A stretch of 64,000 nt of DNA from Meandrina meandrites (GCA_963693305.1 OY855913.1:24884614-24948613), one strand, 5' to 3'; shown: positions 20,137 to 33,066, counted from the stretch's first letter. Translations and numbers: made by a program. Notes: generated from the sequence alone by a model not told the origin.

Positions 20137-20519
20137 AGGGACACTGTCACGGACATTTTATGGCTTTTTTAATAAAACCTCACCAAAATTACGACTAAGT
20201 ACTTTCAACCATGTAGGAAATGCTCCTAGAACGTAAAGGGAAGGATATCTAACAAATTGTATAAAGAAGAAGGTGACCGTAAATAGTTTTCATCAATTTT
20301 TCCAAACCACAAGGACGGAACTTGAAAAAGTCAGGCTGACTTTTTCAAGTGAAGATCAAACGCTCCTGATGGTATCACAGTGATATCACACTATATTTAG
20401 CTTCAGTACACTGATATAGTAATTTTAAGAAAACTTGACCACTGTTAATAGGTTTCCAATGGTGTAAACATGTTTTTGGGCTGTTGAATTTTTGAAGTTA
20501 TGCTCGTGACAGTGCCCCT
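20137..20519. mobile_element. TTAA-type MITE, copy 2 (383 bp)
   Basis: Same family as 18070-18448. The right end keeps TTAA (20520-20523); the left flank is GTAA, so one target base has mutated. It is inserted in a GC-rich sequence bearing inverted TTAGGTTCGGCA / TGCCGAACCTAA segments (20115 and 20590), probably an older element. Confidence 0.8.
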
Positions 20520-20639
20520 TTAAGTTCGGCAGGGTCTGCCGCACTATGCGGCATTGGAGCGGCGGCTGATTCATACGGCGTTCCTCTCATGTGCCGAACC
20601 TAATGCATCAATTACTGTAATGTATTTTCGATATAACAG

Positions 20640-21682
20640 CGCTCATGATTGGTCTAAAGTGGAGTGGCGTGACTAGGTCTGACCAGTCATGCATGAAGCA
20701 CGACGGCATAAAATTCCGGGGAAATTACTTCGCTCACCGGGCTCTCATTTTGTTTATCCTTTAATATGTTTCAACTCAAGAGAAGCGGAACTTCATGGGA
20801 AAATTGTTTTGGTGGTAATTCCTTTTTGCTGTTTCCCCAATTTGTGAGATCAGATTTGCAGATCAGCATTTACAAACTAATTCTCGAGAGAAAACCAGTT
20901 TAAATAATATAAATCTCGCGGAATGAATTTGCTTTTCCGGAAATATTATTATTATAGCAAAACTTGCGTAATAGTTTGCTGATTTCGACTGCAAAAACCT
21001 TTTATTATCCTCAACGCAGACGTTCAGTCAACATTATTATTGTTAACGACTTGTTTCCGCGAATAAAGTTCGACACAAATACGCCGTTTGAATCAGCTGT
21101 CGCTCCAAGGTCGAACCTTACTGAATACCTACCATTTCCGTTTAATTTGCATTTTGCATGTTACTAACCCCATGATATTTTAGCTGAGGAAGACAAACTG
21201 GCCATGACTTCACGTCCTAAAATTTACATACGGTCTTGCGAACTGCTAGCTAGACGAGATTAGTTCATGTTTTATATTGGCGTCTACGGTTTAATATGTG
21301 GCTCAATCGACTTTATAGTTGAAGAAATTATCGAGCCTAAACACTGATAGACCTCCGGTTCCCATTCGTTTTCAGTTTTCATTTTCAGGCATATTTGTAC
21401 GATTAAAATCGTCGATATGAAAACCCGTTTCATCTGATTGCGTCGTTACCGCTTGGAGATCTCTAGTAATCTACTTTCATGCGTAACCGATTGAAACCCT
21501 TTCTTAGCTCACCTTGCTCCCTGCTTGATTTTTCCTCTTCTTACCAGCTTGCCTTCGGAGTTTATTGCATTTTTATACCATTCTGACCATTTAAATCAAA
21601 TACACCATGTGTTGCGTGACTTAAAAGAGGCCAGCTGGAAGAGAAGGACTGGACTCTGGACTGGACTATGAACTTTTTTTAA
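20640..21682. other. Intergenic, no gene seen
   Basis: No conserved frame, tRNA or element with readable termini was found between the TTAA element and the TAA-flanked element. Confidence 0.4.
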
Positions 21683-22521
21683 GGGACGGACCATTATTTT
21701 TCTGGAGGGGAGGGGATGAAAAATCTCTCTCTGCAAACTTTTTTTTTTATCTATGCACCTCTGCAAACAATTTTTTTCTAACAACACCTTCCTGCAAACA
21801 ATTTTTTTTTCGATCTTTTTTAACCACGATCTGACACAAAAAGGAGGTTCGCTTTTGCTGCCATCAATCATTATTTCATTCAATATTTTATGGTGGCGAC
21901 CAATAAACACCTCTGAACTCATCTTTTTTGCTTTCTGAGACGTACACTACGAAGATTGGCGGCAGTAATTTTTTTTTTTTAATTTTTTAACGAAGACAAG
22001 TGAAAGACTTCTTGTGGGTGTAAGGTTGTCGTTTATTTCCGACGCGTTTCGTCTCTAACTGAGACTTCTTAAGGAAATGAATACAACAAGCAAAGAACAG
22101 CATATATAGCACATTCGCGTGCCTAGCTACAACTTCCCATGGAAGTGAATAATAACTAAAATATGCTGTAAACGAACGTTACAAAAAATACCTTGATACA
22201 TATGTTATTGCGTGTTGTTACATTTTGGGGAGCATACGATTAGCGCTAATTGTATTTATTTCCTGAAGAAGTCTCAGAGACGAAACGCGTCGGAAATAAA
22301 CGGCAAGCTTACAACCACAAGAAGTCTTTCCTTGTACTGCTCACTAGTCTTCGTTAAAAAATTAAAAAAAAAGTTTCTCTGACCTCTATGCAAACTATTT
22401 TTTTTAATACATATGATGTTTTCAAACAATTTATTTTGTCTTTTTAGGCCCTGCAAACAATTTTTTTCAATATTTTCCATCCCCCCCCCCCCCCCCCTCC
22501 AGAAAAATAATGGTCCGTCCC
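21683..22521. mobile_element. TAA-flanked foldback element with a nested inverted repeat
   Basis: TAA at 21680-21682 and 22522-22524 borders inverted ends GGGACGGACCATTATTTTTC. The body is made of CTGCAAACAATTTTTTT phrases. A second inverted repeat, 21978-22368, is nested inside; both its arms carry the hammerhead-like motif noted separately. TWA targets suggest a PIF/Harbinger-type MITE. A related element with the same first bases lies at 57226. Confidence 0.8.
22263..22291 (+). ncRNA. Hammerhead-ribozyme-like motif (Penelope type)
   Basis: CTGAAGA (fits the invariant CUGANGA core), a short stem II GTC/GAC, then GAAAC and a GTC at 22289-22291. The opposite arm of the inverted repeat (about 22044-22075, minus) has the same layout with a complete GTCTC-AGTTA-GAGAC stem II but a mutated core (CTTAAGA). 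Minimal hammerheads with a tiny stem III are known in Penelope-like elements. Activity is inferred, not shown. Confidence 0.5.
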
Positions 22522-23165
22522 TAATAAAGTTAACAAAAAAGTTAATAATTAACTAAAAAATTATAACAAAGGATGGATATCGTGAATTTTGAAATTTCAC
22601 AAAAATGTCACGAAATCTCTAAATTCTTGCAAAAACCTGAACGATTTTCACCATATTTCGGTAAAACACACTTTGAAACAATACCCGGTAATTTTAGGCA
22701 AATCCAGGACGTTTGGCTTCTATTGCGTGAATGCTACGAGGTTTGAAGCGTACACATATCATGTCGTGCTGTGGTCAGTACATGACGTGACACGTTCGTT
22801 CAATACCTGCCATTGTTCGATTTTTTAGATACGGAAAGTACATCTGTTATTCTGATACATTCTATAATTGCACCACGTTATACGTTTCAATGTTGAATAC
22901 GTCGATGAACGCCATTATATTGTTAGAGTGATTTTTCGCCCAAAAAATGTATTTCCCCACGCAGTTTGGGGAAATCCTTTAGTTCGCAATGTGCGGTCAA
23001 GAACATTCCACGTCAGCCTTAGTCTCCCCATCGTTTTTTCCTAGCTCGCCTGCTTTTTTCGCTCGCCCCTAGCTACCGAGAGCCTGGAACAGGCTACAAA
23101 TCTTGGACCTGAACAGACAGCACATTTCTTTTAATCAGTCTTATTATGTGGCGGACAAAATCTCA

Positions 23166-26100
23166 ATGAAGATCATGGCCTTTGTAAACAATCACACAAC
23201 AATCAACGGACTTATTCTCATATTCGCGTGTCTCGCATACGCAAATGATAAGGTGTTTTCTGTTGTCTCGGATGATGGGGGAAACACTTTGACGGTAGTA
23301 CGTGGCCAGCGTCATGTCAAGATTTCACCGATTTATGCGTCGGCCCAGCTTACTGGGGATATTCAACAGACCGGGTAAGGGAAATCAAACTACTGCAAGT
23401 TTTACTCGCTCACGTTTCGGTCACTGCTATATCAAGCCGGATCAAGGCTGTAGTTCGTTGATCCCGGCCTCTCGCGGCCGTTGAGTCGGCATTGAATAGG
23501 CGTACGACCATTCCCTGGTTAAAATACTTTGCGTTTGCTTACACTGATCTAATTGGATCTGCTCAAAGAAGGTAGCCGGCATGAATACTCAAAACAGTAC
23601 ATGTTCTGTTGAACTTCAGTCATTTATTTACAGTCTACTGTAATCTGTGACCGGTTTATAATACGTACGTATACGTCTTGAGGACATTGAGTTTATTATT
23701 AACACAAAATGAGTTTCACTTTTAATTTCATTTCAGCTTCCTCTGAAATGATCTCTGAAACAGTTAAAACTTATTCTTATAGGAAACAATGCCACTCAAA
23801 TGTGCAGGCAGCACTTCAGTTATACTCTTAATGTTTTTGCTCCGCTCAAATGTTCGAAACGTTGCTATCCGATGTGTTATACTATACCGGCTATTCACAT
23901 TGTAAAGGGTTACTCTGGGTTTCTATAAGGGGTCATGAATGGTCCCTCAAAATTTTGAAGCGGCTCGCAAAATGAGGCTTCTACTTGAAATGCTCGCAAG
24001 ATTTTAGCGGGCGCTCGTTTGCTCGTGCTCGGATTTTAGTGGAGGTAGATTTTGAAAATGCTCGCTGCTCGCAACGAAAAGCACTGTGCCCGCATGCTCG
24101 CAAAGACCATTCGATACCCCTACTAAAAAGTGACGCTACTTAAGCTCTGTTATCAAGGGTGTTTTTAAATTTTTTGCACTAGTCTTTTCGGAACTAAGAG
24201 AGAACTGACAGCATAAATGAAATCCCACCATTGCCCTGTCGCCGATAGTAAACAAGTTGATTTTTCAACCCATTTATATGTAATCCATTCCTTTGTTTAC
24301 ATGTAATTATTTTGAGGTTTAAGGCCAGTTCTCAGTGTTACGGCAAAATCGTTGAAAATTATACGATGGCAGGTCGTCGTCGGAGAAAATTACCCAGCCC
24401 AGTCTCTCGACGCGTCCCCTCTCCCGGGGCAAGGTACGATACTGAAAGAGTTTTTTCTAAAAGGTCCGTCTTCAAAAAGCGCCAGCAACGGGGTCCATGG
24501 TAGAGAAGGTATAGTGGCCCACGAGTGTCACGGAAATAGCATAAATGTCACAGCAAGAGCAAAACTGACCTCACGCAGGGGCCCATTACTAATGGACTCC
24601 TACCTCACGGCAAAGCCAAATACTGGGTATGCCAGATGGAACGTAACTCACAACTCTCAAGGAACGGCTAAGAGTTACTGCGCAGCATGTACATTTAGAG
24701 GCTGTACTTTCCGTAGTAGCTGAAGTATAGTTATAATAGTTATAGTTGTGATGGAAGAAGTAGCTGTTGTAGCTGCAGACGACAAAGTAAGGACGCTACA
24801 TGTATGAATAGAAAACAAGTGAAAGTTCTAAATTGCCTAAGCACCTGAAAACTCCGCTCCTTTAGCCTATTGTAGTGTTCCGTTTATATGCCCCAAAAGG
24901 TACTTAACAGACCGCCTGAGTATAAACTATCATCGGCGCAGTATTTCCTCTTGCATCATTCTCGGTCAGGAAGTACAAAGAATCGCGACTGACTCGGCCA
25001 GAAATAGCAATGTCACTGATGTTGATGCTTGGGCAATTTCGAATTAGCCTCTACTTTTTCTCACTGTAACTTGCTTGTGTTCATATTATTCATATGTCCA
25101 GGATCTTGAGCTTTGCTGTGGCCCCCATATAGGGAAAGTCAGTTTGATCAAGATTTTTAAGGGGAACTAAAAAATTGTGTGACTTTTATTTTCAACTTTC
25201 AGCTGGGAATTCTTCGAAGTATCAACCAATGAAGAGGTTGAAGACAAGCTCCAAGCAAGAGCCGCTGGTATGCTGGAGGGCTCATTGACAGCTCATTTGA
25301 TTGACATGCAGTGGCAGAATACGCTAGCAGACTACTGCGTGCAGGAAGCAAACTTCTGCTTCACGCTCGGTCAATTCCTGGGCGAGAATTTATCTTGGAT
25401 GAAGTATCAGATTCAAAACAATCCAGCGGACGCATATTGGCACCAGGTACCGTAAAATCCCAGACAAAATTCCGAAAATGAGCCCTGGGCTTATATTTCA
25501 GTGCTCAACTTCCCTCGTCCCTTTTGGAAGGCTTATTTTGGGGGGAGGGTTTATACAGTCAACTTGCGCCTTGCGGACACCCCGCGCGTACAAAACCCAG
25601 ATCCCCGCGGCGAAAGTTATAGAGGTTGCCCTGTTAAGGACTCTCGCTATAACGGAATTACGGACACTTCGTGGTACAAAGAAATCATTTTTATTGTTTT
25701 GACTCTCGATTAAGTGGGCATCACGAACTTCTCATATAACATTATTTCGAAAATTGCAGTCTGTTGCTCACTATTTGTCGAAACACACTTCACAAGACTT
25801 CTGGAAAATTTATTTTGCATTCCTTCAGTAGTTGTACAACAGACTTTGCTTTTCCACTTCAGTTTGCGCCTTTTCCTTCCAGACACTTAAGGAGAGATTA
25901 AACCCTCATCCATTGTCATCCTCGATTCCCAAACGACTGCTTAGCCGAGTTTCCCCACTGTTGATAACCATGTCATAGTCTATACTATTTAACGTATGTT
26001 AACGGCACTTTTTTTCTCACCTCCCGTTATTGCGGACTCTCCCTGTTACGGACCCTTAAAGACGTCCTGAGCTTGTCTGCTATAACGAGAGATGACTGTT

Positions 26101-29100
26101 TTTTTGTTTTTGTTTTTGTTTTTTGTTTGGGTGGGGGGAGGGGTGGACGGGAATTGGCGTTTTAAGTCTGTTTCGGATGGGACAGTGTGATGGATTTTTT
26201 TGGTGCAGACAAAAATACCACAAAGTAAAACTCCATAACAAACATCACATGCAGGTCTCTCAGCATACACTAACAGCGTAAAATACAAAACTAGCTCTGT
26301 AATAAGGTCTTAGGCATCGGGAAAGTGATATCTTTCTTCAAGAGTTATAAAGTTAGATATAAGCTGGACTTATCGTCGATATTTGCGTCTGAGATTTGGA
26401 GGGGGGCATATTTGCGGGAGAGGGGAGCTTGTTTTCGGAATTTTACGGTATTCGCTGTAGTCTTCAGCATTAACTATAGAGGATAATGTCTTGACGTGCA
26501 CCAAATTCACATAACTAAGATTGAAAGATTAATGTAAATTATAGCAGTAGGTAAGGTGATTTGATATATCAATCGTAGGCGTCAAAGTCAGCTTCATTTA
26601 TTGAAACTACATGAGTCCCGTTCTGTTGATGAGACAGCAAATTTGTCCGGTCACAACTTTAAAAATTACCTATCCCAGGCCCATAGGCGAGGAATGCATT
26701 CATTCTCTTATACTGTTATATCTTTTTGTTTTCTTATTTAGGTTGAACTGGTTCTTGAGCAGTTGGAGGGTTTGAAAGAAGGATACAGACATAACAGTTC
26801 AAGAGCGGACAAACCTGTAGTTCCTGATTTTGGATTTCTGTAAGTTATTTTCTGTGTTCTGATTGACAACCTCTTGCCATTATTTAAAAAACTTATTTGA
26901 CCTTATTTGACCTATCGATTGCTATTTAAGCGTAAAATCATAGAAATCCTTCATAGAAAGCCTTCATTACAGCCCTGGATTTAATCTACCAGTAGAACAT
27001 AGGCTTCCTCATTAATGCTAGTGATTTGCCCTTTTGTCGTAAATCAAATGACTTTTGACACCTACATTTCTGAGGAGGCCGGTAACAAACAAGTCAAGCG
27101 GTCTAATGCAGTGTTGAATCGCCCTCTGCATTCAAGCGTTTTCTATACAATGTCACATTTTAACTTTTCCTCCGACTTCTTCCGATAGCTTGATGCAAGT
27201 AGCTGGCGACTTGGACGGCTTAGAACAGGCTCTTGGCAGGAAAAACCCATCGGAAATGTTTGGCTCGGGCTCATGCTCCGCTCTTTTAAAGCTGTTGCCC
27301 GGCAACAAGGATCTGTTGATTTCACATGACACGTGGGGTTCATACAACAGTATGCTGCGGCTATTCAAGTTTTATAATTTACCGTTTCATCGTCAACAAG
27401 GCACAGGTATGAACCGGAGGAATAGTGGGGAGGGGGTTGGACGGGGGATCTGAACTATCCGCTCCCGTACCTACCTTTACCTAGGTTCCAGCCCTCCGTC
27501 AGTGGCCCACACCACCAAGTTCCAGCCACTTTGGAAATCTCCCTTTTCGCATTTCTTTCTCCCGACTTTCTGCTCGCTTTGGTGTCGGGCTCCTTCCTAC
27601 CCCACCCTGTTGCATAACATGAACATTTCCTCCCCGTTCGGATCTGGTTCCATAAACGTGAGGTGGGGGGAGGATAACTATCATAGCATAACCCAGTGAC
27701 CAACTATTTGAAAACGCGCAATCTGATTGGCTGCAGAGGCACCTCCAATTGATCAATAGTAGGCTATCGGAGTTGCGTGCTTAAGTTTCGCCGGCCAGGT
27801 GAGGCCGAAAAGTATTTAACCTCCTTTAAACTACATAACTAGACCCTAACTAAAAACTCTGTGATAGATGATGCCATACAACAGTCGAACATTAGTCTTC
27901 GAAAGCAAACTGTTGTATGTTCAGCTGACTCTCTCTGCCTTCAAAATCAAATTGTTCTATGACAGTCGGGGAAAAAAGTACCCGTTGATGACGAAATCCC
28001 GCCTCCGAGACGGGACTGAACCCACGGTGTCCGTCCCAGAAGTTGCTAAGCAACATGACGTATTTGTTCGTGCGATTGCTTCCGGAGTAGTCGTGAGCGC
28101 AGGCGCAATATAATTTATTATAAAATCATTGAGAAATTGTGCGCGCAGTGATTGGCCTGTTCGAGTTCATTATAGCTCCATAAAGCACGCTGCCTACGTC
28201 ACGCGCGTGCTTTATGGAGTTATAATGCACGCTGCTTACGTCACAAGTTTTAGCGCGCGCAATTTCTTTAACATTTATAAAAGAAACAAAGAACTTGTCC
28301 TCGTACATTGTTGAGTTATATAAGCACTTGGGAATTTTTAAGAACACTTGAGAAGTGCGAGAAGCACTCGGCTACGCCTCGTGCTTCTCTATGCACTTCT
28401 CTCGTGTTCTTAAAAATTCCCGCATGCTTATATAACTCAACAATGCACTCAGGCGCGTTTTTTATTTCTTTAGTAGTCTGGGTACGTTTGTTTAAGGTGA
28501 ATATTATATTCTCGGGTAGAGTAACGTTTTATTTTTTTCTGGACTCTTTCTAGGTTATAAGCTATCTGCCATTGTACCTGGTGCTAAGCAATGCTTTTCA
28601 TCGTACCCAGGACGCCTCTTGAGCGGAGATGACTTTTATATGATCAGCAGTGGACTGGTAACTAGAAATAATTCCTTGAAGTAGAAATGTTCATTGCCTT
28701 GTTTGTTAGTATGTACTTCTATAAACATTTTCTAGTCGCTGTGTAATATTTTATAATTTATTTAGCTTGTTCAAGAAACTACCATAGACAATGATAACCC
28801 AGCATTGTGGAAGTTTGTTCAGCCTGTTGGAACTGTGCTGGAATGGCTCAGGAATTTGGTGGCTAATCGGCTGGCGACTACAGCGCGGGAATGGGTCGAG
28901 ATATTCTCCAAATATAACAGTGGGACGTAAGTTTTGATTTATTCCCATAAGCGATCGATGTCGATATTTCCCGGTATATAAAGTAGGCAGTTTAACAAGA
29001 GTAGTGTGAGCTAGTAAATGTTAGCAAAACCAAGGGTTCTCCCTCTTATTCAGGGGAAAATGCCTTCATTGAAAAGCAATATTAGAACACTTACATCAAT

Positions 29101-32100
29101 CAAGGCATTTTCCACTGAAGAAGAGGGAGAAACCTCGAAACGTCTGGTTTTGCTAATATTTGCTAGCGCACATTTTAACACAAACTACTGAATGTATTAA
29201 GCTATTGTGCTACACAGTTTTATCTAGATTTCCAGTTTTATAATAGGAGAACTACAACACGAATCACGTTGTGTAAGTCAACCTACCACATCCTCACCGT
29301 AGGACTGTCGTAAGTTTGCCGCGTTTGAGGAAATCGTACGTTGTAAATCGTCCTTATTGAAAATGTTTACTGCACATCAGTTCTTGATTGTTTTTTCTCT
29401 TTTCTTTTCGTCTCTCTTTTACGATCTGAAATCTATGTCACAGCTACAACAATCAGGTAAAAACATAATTGCTAAAAGATTAGTTAGCTTTTGGTTACAT
29501 TATCAATACATTCAGAACGTTATGTACGTAATTCAAGGACAAATTATTACCAGAATTCTACGTTAATTTTACTTGTAGCTAGTTTGATCATTGCTTCGTG
29601 ATTCCTGTGATAAAGCCGTTTTCACGTGAAATTTACTTATTTAATATAACCTAATTTAGTTTAACTTAATTCCTACAAAATCGTTATATTCGGATGTTAA
29701 GTTTAATTTGCTATTAGGAAATAAGAAAAATTAAGTAAACTGATCAAACGTTCTTTATATTGACATTCTTTTATTTCCAGTGGATGGTAGTGGATTACAA
29801 TCTATTTACTCCAAATCAAACCCTCGTACCTGATACATTCTGGGTTCTTGAGCAACTACCAGGAACAGTCAAGATGTCAGACATGTCTGCGTATCTTCAG
29901 AATGAGCGGTACTGGGCAAGCTACAATCTGCCGTTAGTTTCATTTTTCATTAATTTACTTTTTTCATTTCAAGCCTTTCAGGGTGGTAAATTGAGGGGGG
30001 CGGGGGAGCCCACAGTGCGAGGCAAGTCCTAAATCGAGCCGAGAGAACGCGTTCACCCTGCACTTCATGTTTCGTGTCGTTTGACAATTTTTGGTTTACT
30101 GCCATAAATTGATTTATAAGTTCGTAAATTTTATCGTTTTTCTCTAACGTTTCAGCCAGAATCGCGAATCACGAAATCGCAAAAATAAGCAGATCACACG
30201 GCAAACTGGACTGGCATGCAATTCACGCAGAACACGGCCAGATTTGAACTGTTTACATGTGTCACGCGTTATATTTGGGTCAAATCGTGGGTCGCACATA
30301 ACCCCTTAAATACTCTGTTCTTTCCATATCGGCGATGTAAACAATCCATTACTGAGGAGTTCCGCTCTTCCTCGCCGCGCTGCTTCAGTAATTCGTTAAC
30401 AATTTCCCAAGCTATCCTCGAACTTGGTGATTTCATTATAATGCGAAGTTTGCTCACCCCAATATCGCGCGTATACAGCACCCTACCCCCACCCCCTTAA
30501 GCCTGGTTCCCATATGCCGTCGACCTATCTGCGACATAGCGGCCGATAAATGACTGGGATACTGTCCCCATAAAATAACTTTATCGCCGGCGCTCCGGAA
30601 AAACCGCCTAAGTGCCTACGAAGTTGAACTCAAGTCATCTTCGCAGGCATGCCGGCGGTAAAGAGCTGCGATGATCTTTGTTGCTGGCGGCGTATGTTCT
30701 CACATGTGGCGGGAACAGTATCCCAGGCAGTACAGGCGACTATGTCGCAGATAGGTCGGCGGCATATGAGAACCAGGCTTTACTCTCTAAAAAAAGGACA
30801 TAGCAAGAATAATCTAAACCAAGAATAAGTCAGAAAATCCCTGTCAGGGCGATACACAGTGCGACTTTCGCGCATGTGACAAGCTTACGCCATGAGTAGA
30901 ACATGAATCGCGTCGTGTAAATCAACCTACCATATCCTTATGCCGGATCTGGACTCGCGCGCGTGCCGGATCTGGACTCGCGCGCGTGTAAATTGTACCA
31001 GTAGAGCTAATCCCACAGGACGGGGAGAGAGAGACCCTGGGAACGAGGCTGGAGCTGATCGTGTCTAGGGAGTGACTATTCAGCACTCAGTTGATGTTGT
31101 GAGACTTCTCATTTTTCCATACATGAAGTATAAATCACACTTAACATTTTTTTTTTTCAAGTTAAAAAAAGTGTCAATAGTAGAATTTGAACCCGGGCCG
31201 TCGGATTACCGCGCGTGAACGCTATCCACTAGACTACCGACGACCAGCTGCAAGAGTTCGTAAAATTTTGGCTATATATCCTAACCTCAATATAAAGCTA
31301 ACCGCAAGCAAACTAAGCTAACGTAGGCTAACCGGAGTTCTTTTTAGGCTAAACGGAGTGCTAGTAGGCTAACCGGAGTGCATAGTAGGCTAACCGAAGT
31401 GTATAGTAGGCTAACCGCAGTGCTAAATAGGCTAAAAGAAGTGCTGTTTTGTATTCACTACATGAACTGAGTGTTACGTGGTATAAAAATGTCATGAGGT
31501 GTCTCCCTATTGTCTCACAACATCAACTGAGTGCAGAATAGTCACTCCCATCGTGTCTAGGCCTGTCGTAAGCTTGTCGCATACGAAAAAGTCGTACCGC
31601 GTAAACCGCCCTTTACCTGACGTATTCCGTTACGTTTAACACTTCCGTCTTTTTCGCAGATATTTTCCTGAAATCTACAACTTGAGCGGTCAGCCCGAAA
31701 ATGTAAAGAAATATGGTCCGTGGTTTGATTATTATCAGAATCCGAGAGCTCAAATCTTCAAACGGGACCAGGGGAATGTAAACGACCTAAAAAGTTTAAT
31801 TAAGTTAATGAGGTACGTATTCAGCCGATCTGCTTCATTCAGTTCTAACGCTTACCGCAAGCTCCGCCTGTTACTCAAAAAGTAACGCCTTTTTAACACC
31901 AGAAAAGTTGCATTACGAGGAGGATTACGTTTGGGATCGCACGCGCGAGAGGCGATGTCGTTAGAACGATTCAGCCCGTGACACCAGCCCCTTCCTGCCT
32001 TCAAAGGTACATCAGCATACAAATTCCTCTAACTGGCCTTAATATTATTAGGAAGATTTTACAATATATCATGTGTATCATGTGGCCTAGTGGTTAGGGC

Positions 32101-33066
32101 GCTGGACTTGTAATCCGGAGGTCCCGGGTTCAAATCCTCCTTCCTTCCACTAGATGGATTTGTGTTCGGTGGTCCCGAATTCAACTCCTCCCTCCACGCT
32201 TTGTATATAGCCAGCTGGTCAGCCTCCTGCCACTGACACTCCTGACACTGCCAGTGTCCACAATTAGCACAGCCGTGCTAAATACATTGACACTTAAATA
32301 AAGTGATTGATTTATTTTTTTTTATTCTTGTGCAGATATAACGACTACAAGCACGATCCACTGTCCAAGTGCTCATGTACCCCACCCTACAGTGCAGAAA
32401 ACGCCATATCAGCCCGCTCGGATCTCAATCCTGCAAACGGTTCTTATCCTTTCAGTTTCCTGGGACACAGGAACCATGGAGGAACCGACTGTAAAGTAGG
32501 TGTAAAGTTTTGTATAGTGTGTAAAGTTAAGAAAAATCCGGCAAAAGATCGCTAGAAGGCGCTCGCTGTAATCGGTTGAAAGCTGTACATTTGTTTTAAA
32601 GAAACAGACAAGTCCTATACGAGTTCTGTTTTTTCCAAAGAAAAGAAAAAAATGTTTTCATGCTTCTATTTCTGCAAGTTCACCGTTTCGATGAGTCGAT
32701 CGCCCGGTAGTTCAATAAATTTTGTTTTCGGCAATGATGCAAAACAAAAACAAAAAACGAACGCGCGCTTTGTCACGATGAATATGGTAAATCAGTTGGA
32801 GAGCCCCCTCTCTTTCTCGCTAAGGATAAAATATATCAAGCTGTTCATTTTGCAAAAGGATGCTAAACAAGTTTGTCTGTAACACGTAGGTAACCAGCTC
32901 AGACCTGTTCAAAAGTGCGCTGTCATGTATTGCTGTCAGCGGCCCTACGCATGACCAGCAGCCCGTGTTTCAATGGAGCACATCAGGCTGGAAAAGGCCC
33001 ATCGGACATCCTGACGCCTGGCACTTTGAGCCCATTACGGTGAAATTTTCTCCAATACTAATATAG
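23166..33066 (+). CDS. Phospholipase B-like protein (PLBD/laminin ancestor family), complete
   Basis: Eleven exons: 23166-23374, 25203-25446, 26742-26839, 27189-27406, 28554-28657, 28766-28926, 29444-29456, 29781-29932, 31660-31812, 32336-32495, 32890-33066. The sum is 1,689 nt (562 residues) with all phases agreeing and TAG at 33064. The ATG at 23166 was chosen because it begins a signal peptide (hydrophobic core INGLILIFACLAYA); an upstream in-frame ATG at 23103 exists. Family members are lysosomal or secreted N-terminal-nucleophile hydrolases that mature by self-cleavage before a cysteine. That Ser-Cys site is GSGSCSALLK (Cys about 213), followed by SHDTWGSYNSM. Also present are TYNNQ-WMVVDY, the CTPPYSAENAISARSDLNP region and GPTHDQQPVF near the end. 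Length is normal for the family. An AATAAA at 33514 may be the poly(A) signal. The orthology choice between PLBD1 and PLBD2 is not settled by sequence reading. Confidence 0.93.
25450..26448. mobile_element. TA-flanked element abutting the exon 2 donor of the PLBD gene
   Basis: TA at 25448-25449 and 26449-26450 borders inverted ends beginning CCGTAAAAT and sharing TTCCGAAAA. The 5' splice site of exon 2 (GT at 25447-25448) overlaps the target TA, so intron bases from +2 on come from the insertion. A second TA/CAGT-ended repeat (25556-26098, CAGTCAAC... to GAGATGACTG) is nested inside, resembling pogo/Tc1-type ends. Confidence 0.7.
28300..28450. repeat. Long hairpin in PLBD intron 4
   Basis: Arms of about 60 bp (ATTGTTGAGTTATATAAGCA, TTTTTAAGAACACTTGAGAAG) and their reverse complements meet near 28375. 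A smaller inverted pair, ATAGCTCCATAAAGCACGC / GCGTGCTTTATGGAGTTAT, lies just upstream at 28174-28225. Confidence 0.8.
29008..29172. repeat. Inverted repeat with hammerhead-like motif in PLBD intron 6
   Basis: Arms share TTAGCAAAACCA, TCTCCCTCTT and GGAAAATGCCTT in opposite orientation. The right arm holds CTGAAGA (29115-29121), stem II GAGG/CCTC with loop GAGAAA, GAAAC (29137-29141) and GTC (29142-29144), the expected order for a minimal Penelope-type hammerhead. The left arm has CTGAATA and is probably dead. Confidence 0.6.
30500..30779. mobile_element. TTA-flanked MITE in PLBD intron 8
   Basis: TTA at 30497-30499 and 30780-30782; inverted ends AGCCTGGTTCYCATATGCCG continuing through GACCTATCTGCGACATAG. 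280 bp, no coding capacity, PIF/Harbinger-like by target. Confidence 0.85.
31068..31549. mobile_element. Mutator-like MITE with 10-bp target duplication
   Basis: A perfect 10-bp duplication ATCGTGTCTA flanks the element (31058-31067 and 31550-31559). The terminal inverted repeats begin GGGAGTGACTATTC and match over about 38 bp with one difference. Inside are a tRNA-like segment (31167-31250, minus; B-box GGGTTCAAATTC) and a tandem array of a ~21-bp AGGCTAACCGGAGTG unit (31315-31450). A 9-11 bp target site is characteristic of Mutator-like elements. It lies in PLBD intron 8. Confidence 0.9.
32083..32300 (+). repeat. tRNA-derived SINE (family 2) in PLBD intron 9
   Basis: Head GTGGCCTAGTGGTTAGGGCG, anticodon-loop-like CTTGTAA and B-box GGGTTCAAATCC, followed by a SINE body ending in short repeats before AATAAAGTG. 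It closely matches the minus-strand copy at 45838-46022. Missing acceptor-stem complementarity and the long tail argue against a working tRNA gene. Confidence 0.8.

Noticed and set aside
31167..31250. A genuine tRNA gene on the minus strand
   Set aside because: It lies inside a bordered transposon and its stems are imperfect.
32083..32160. A functional tRNA gene (Thr-like, TGT)
   Set aside because: It has a promoter-like head but continues into a SINE body shared with 45838-46022, and the acceptor stem does not pair.
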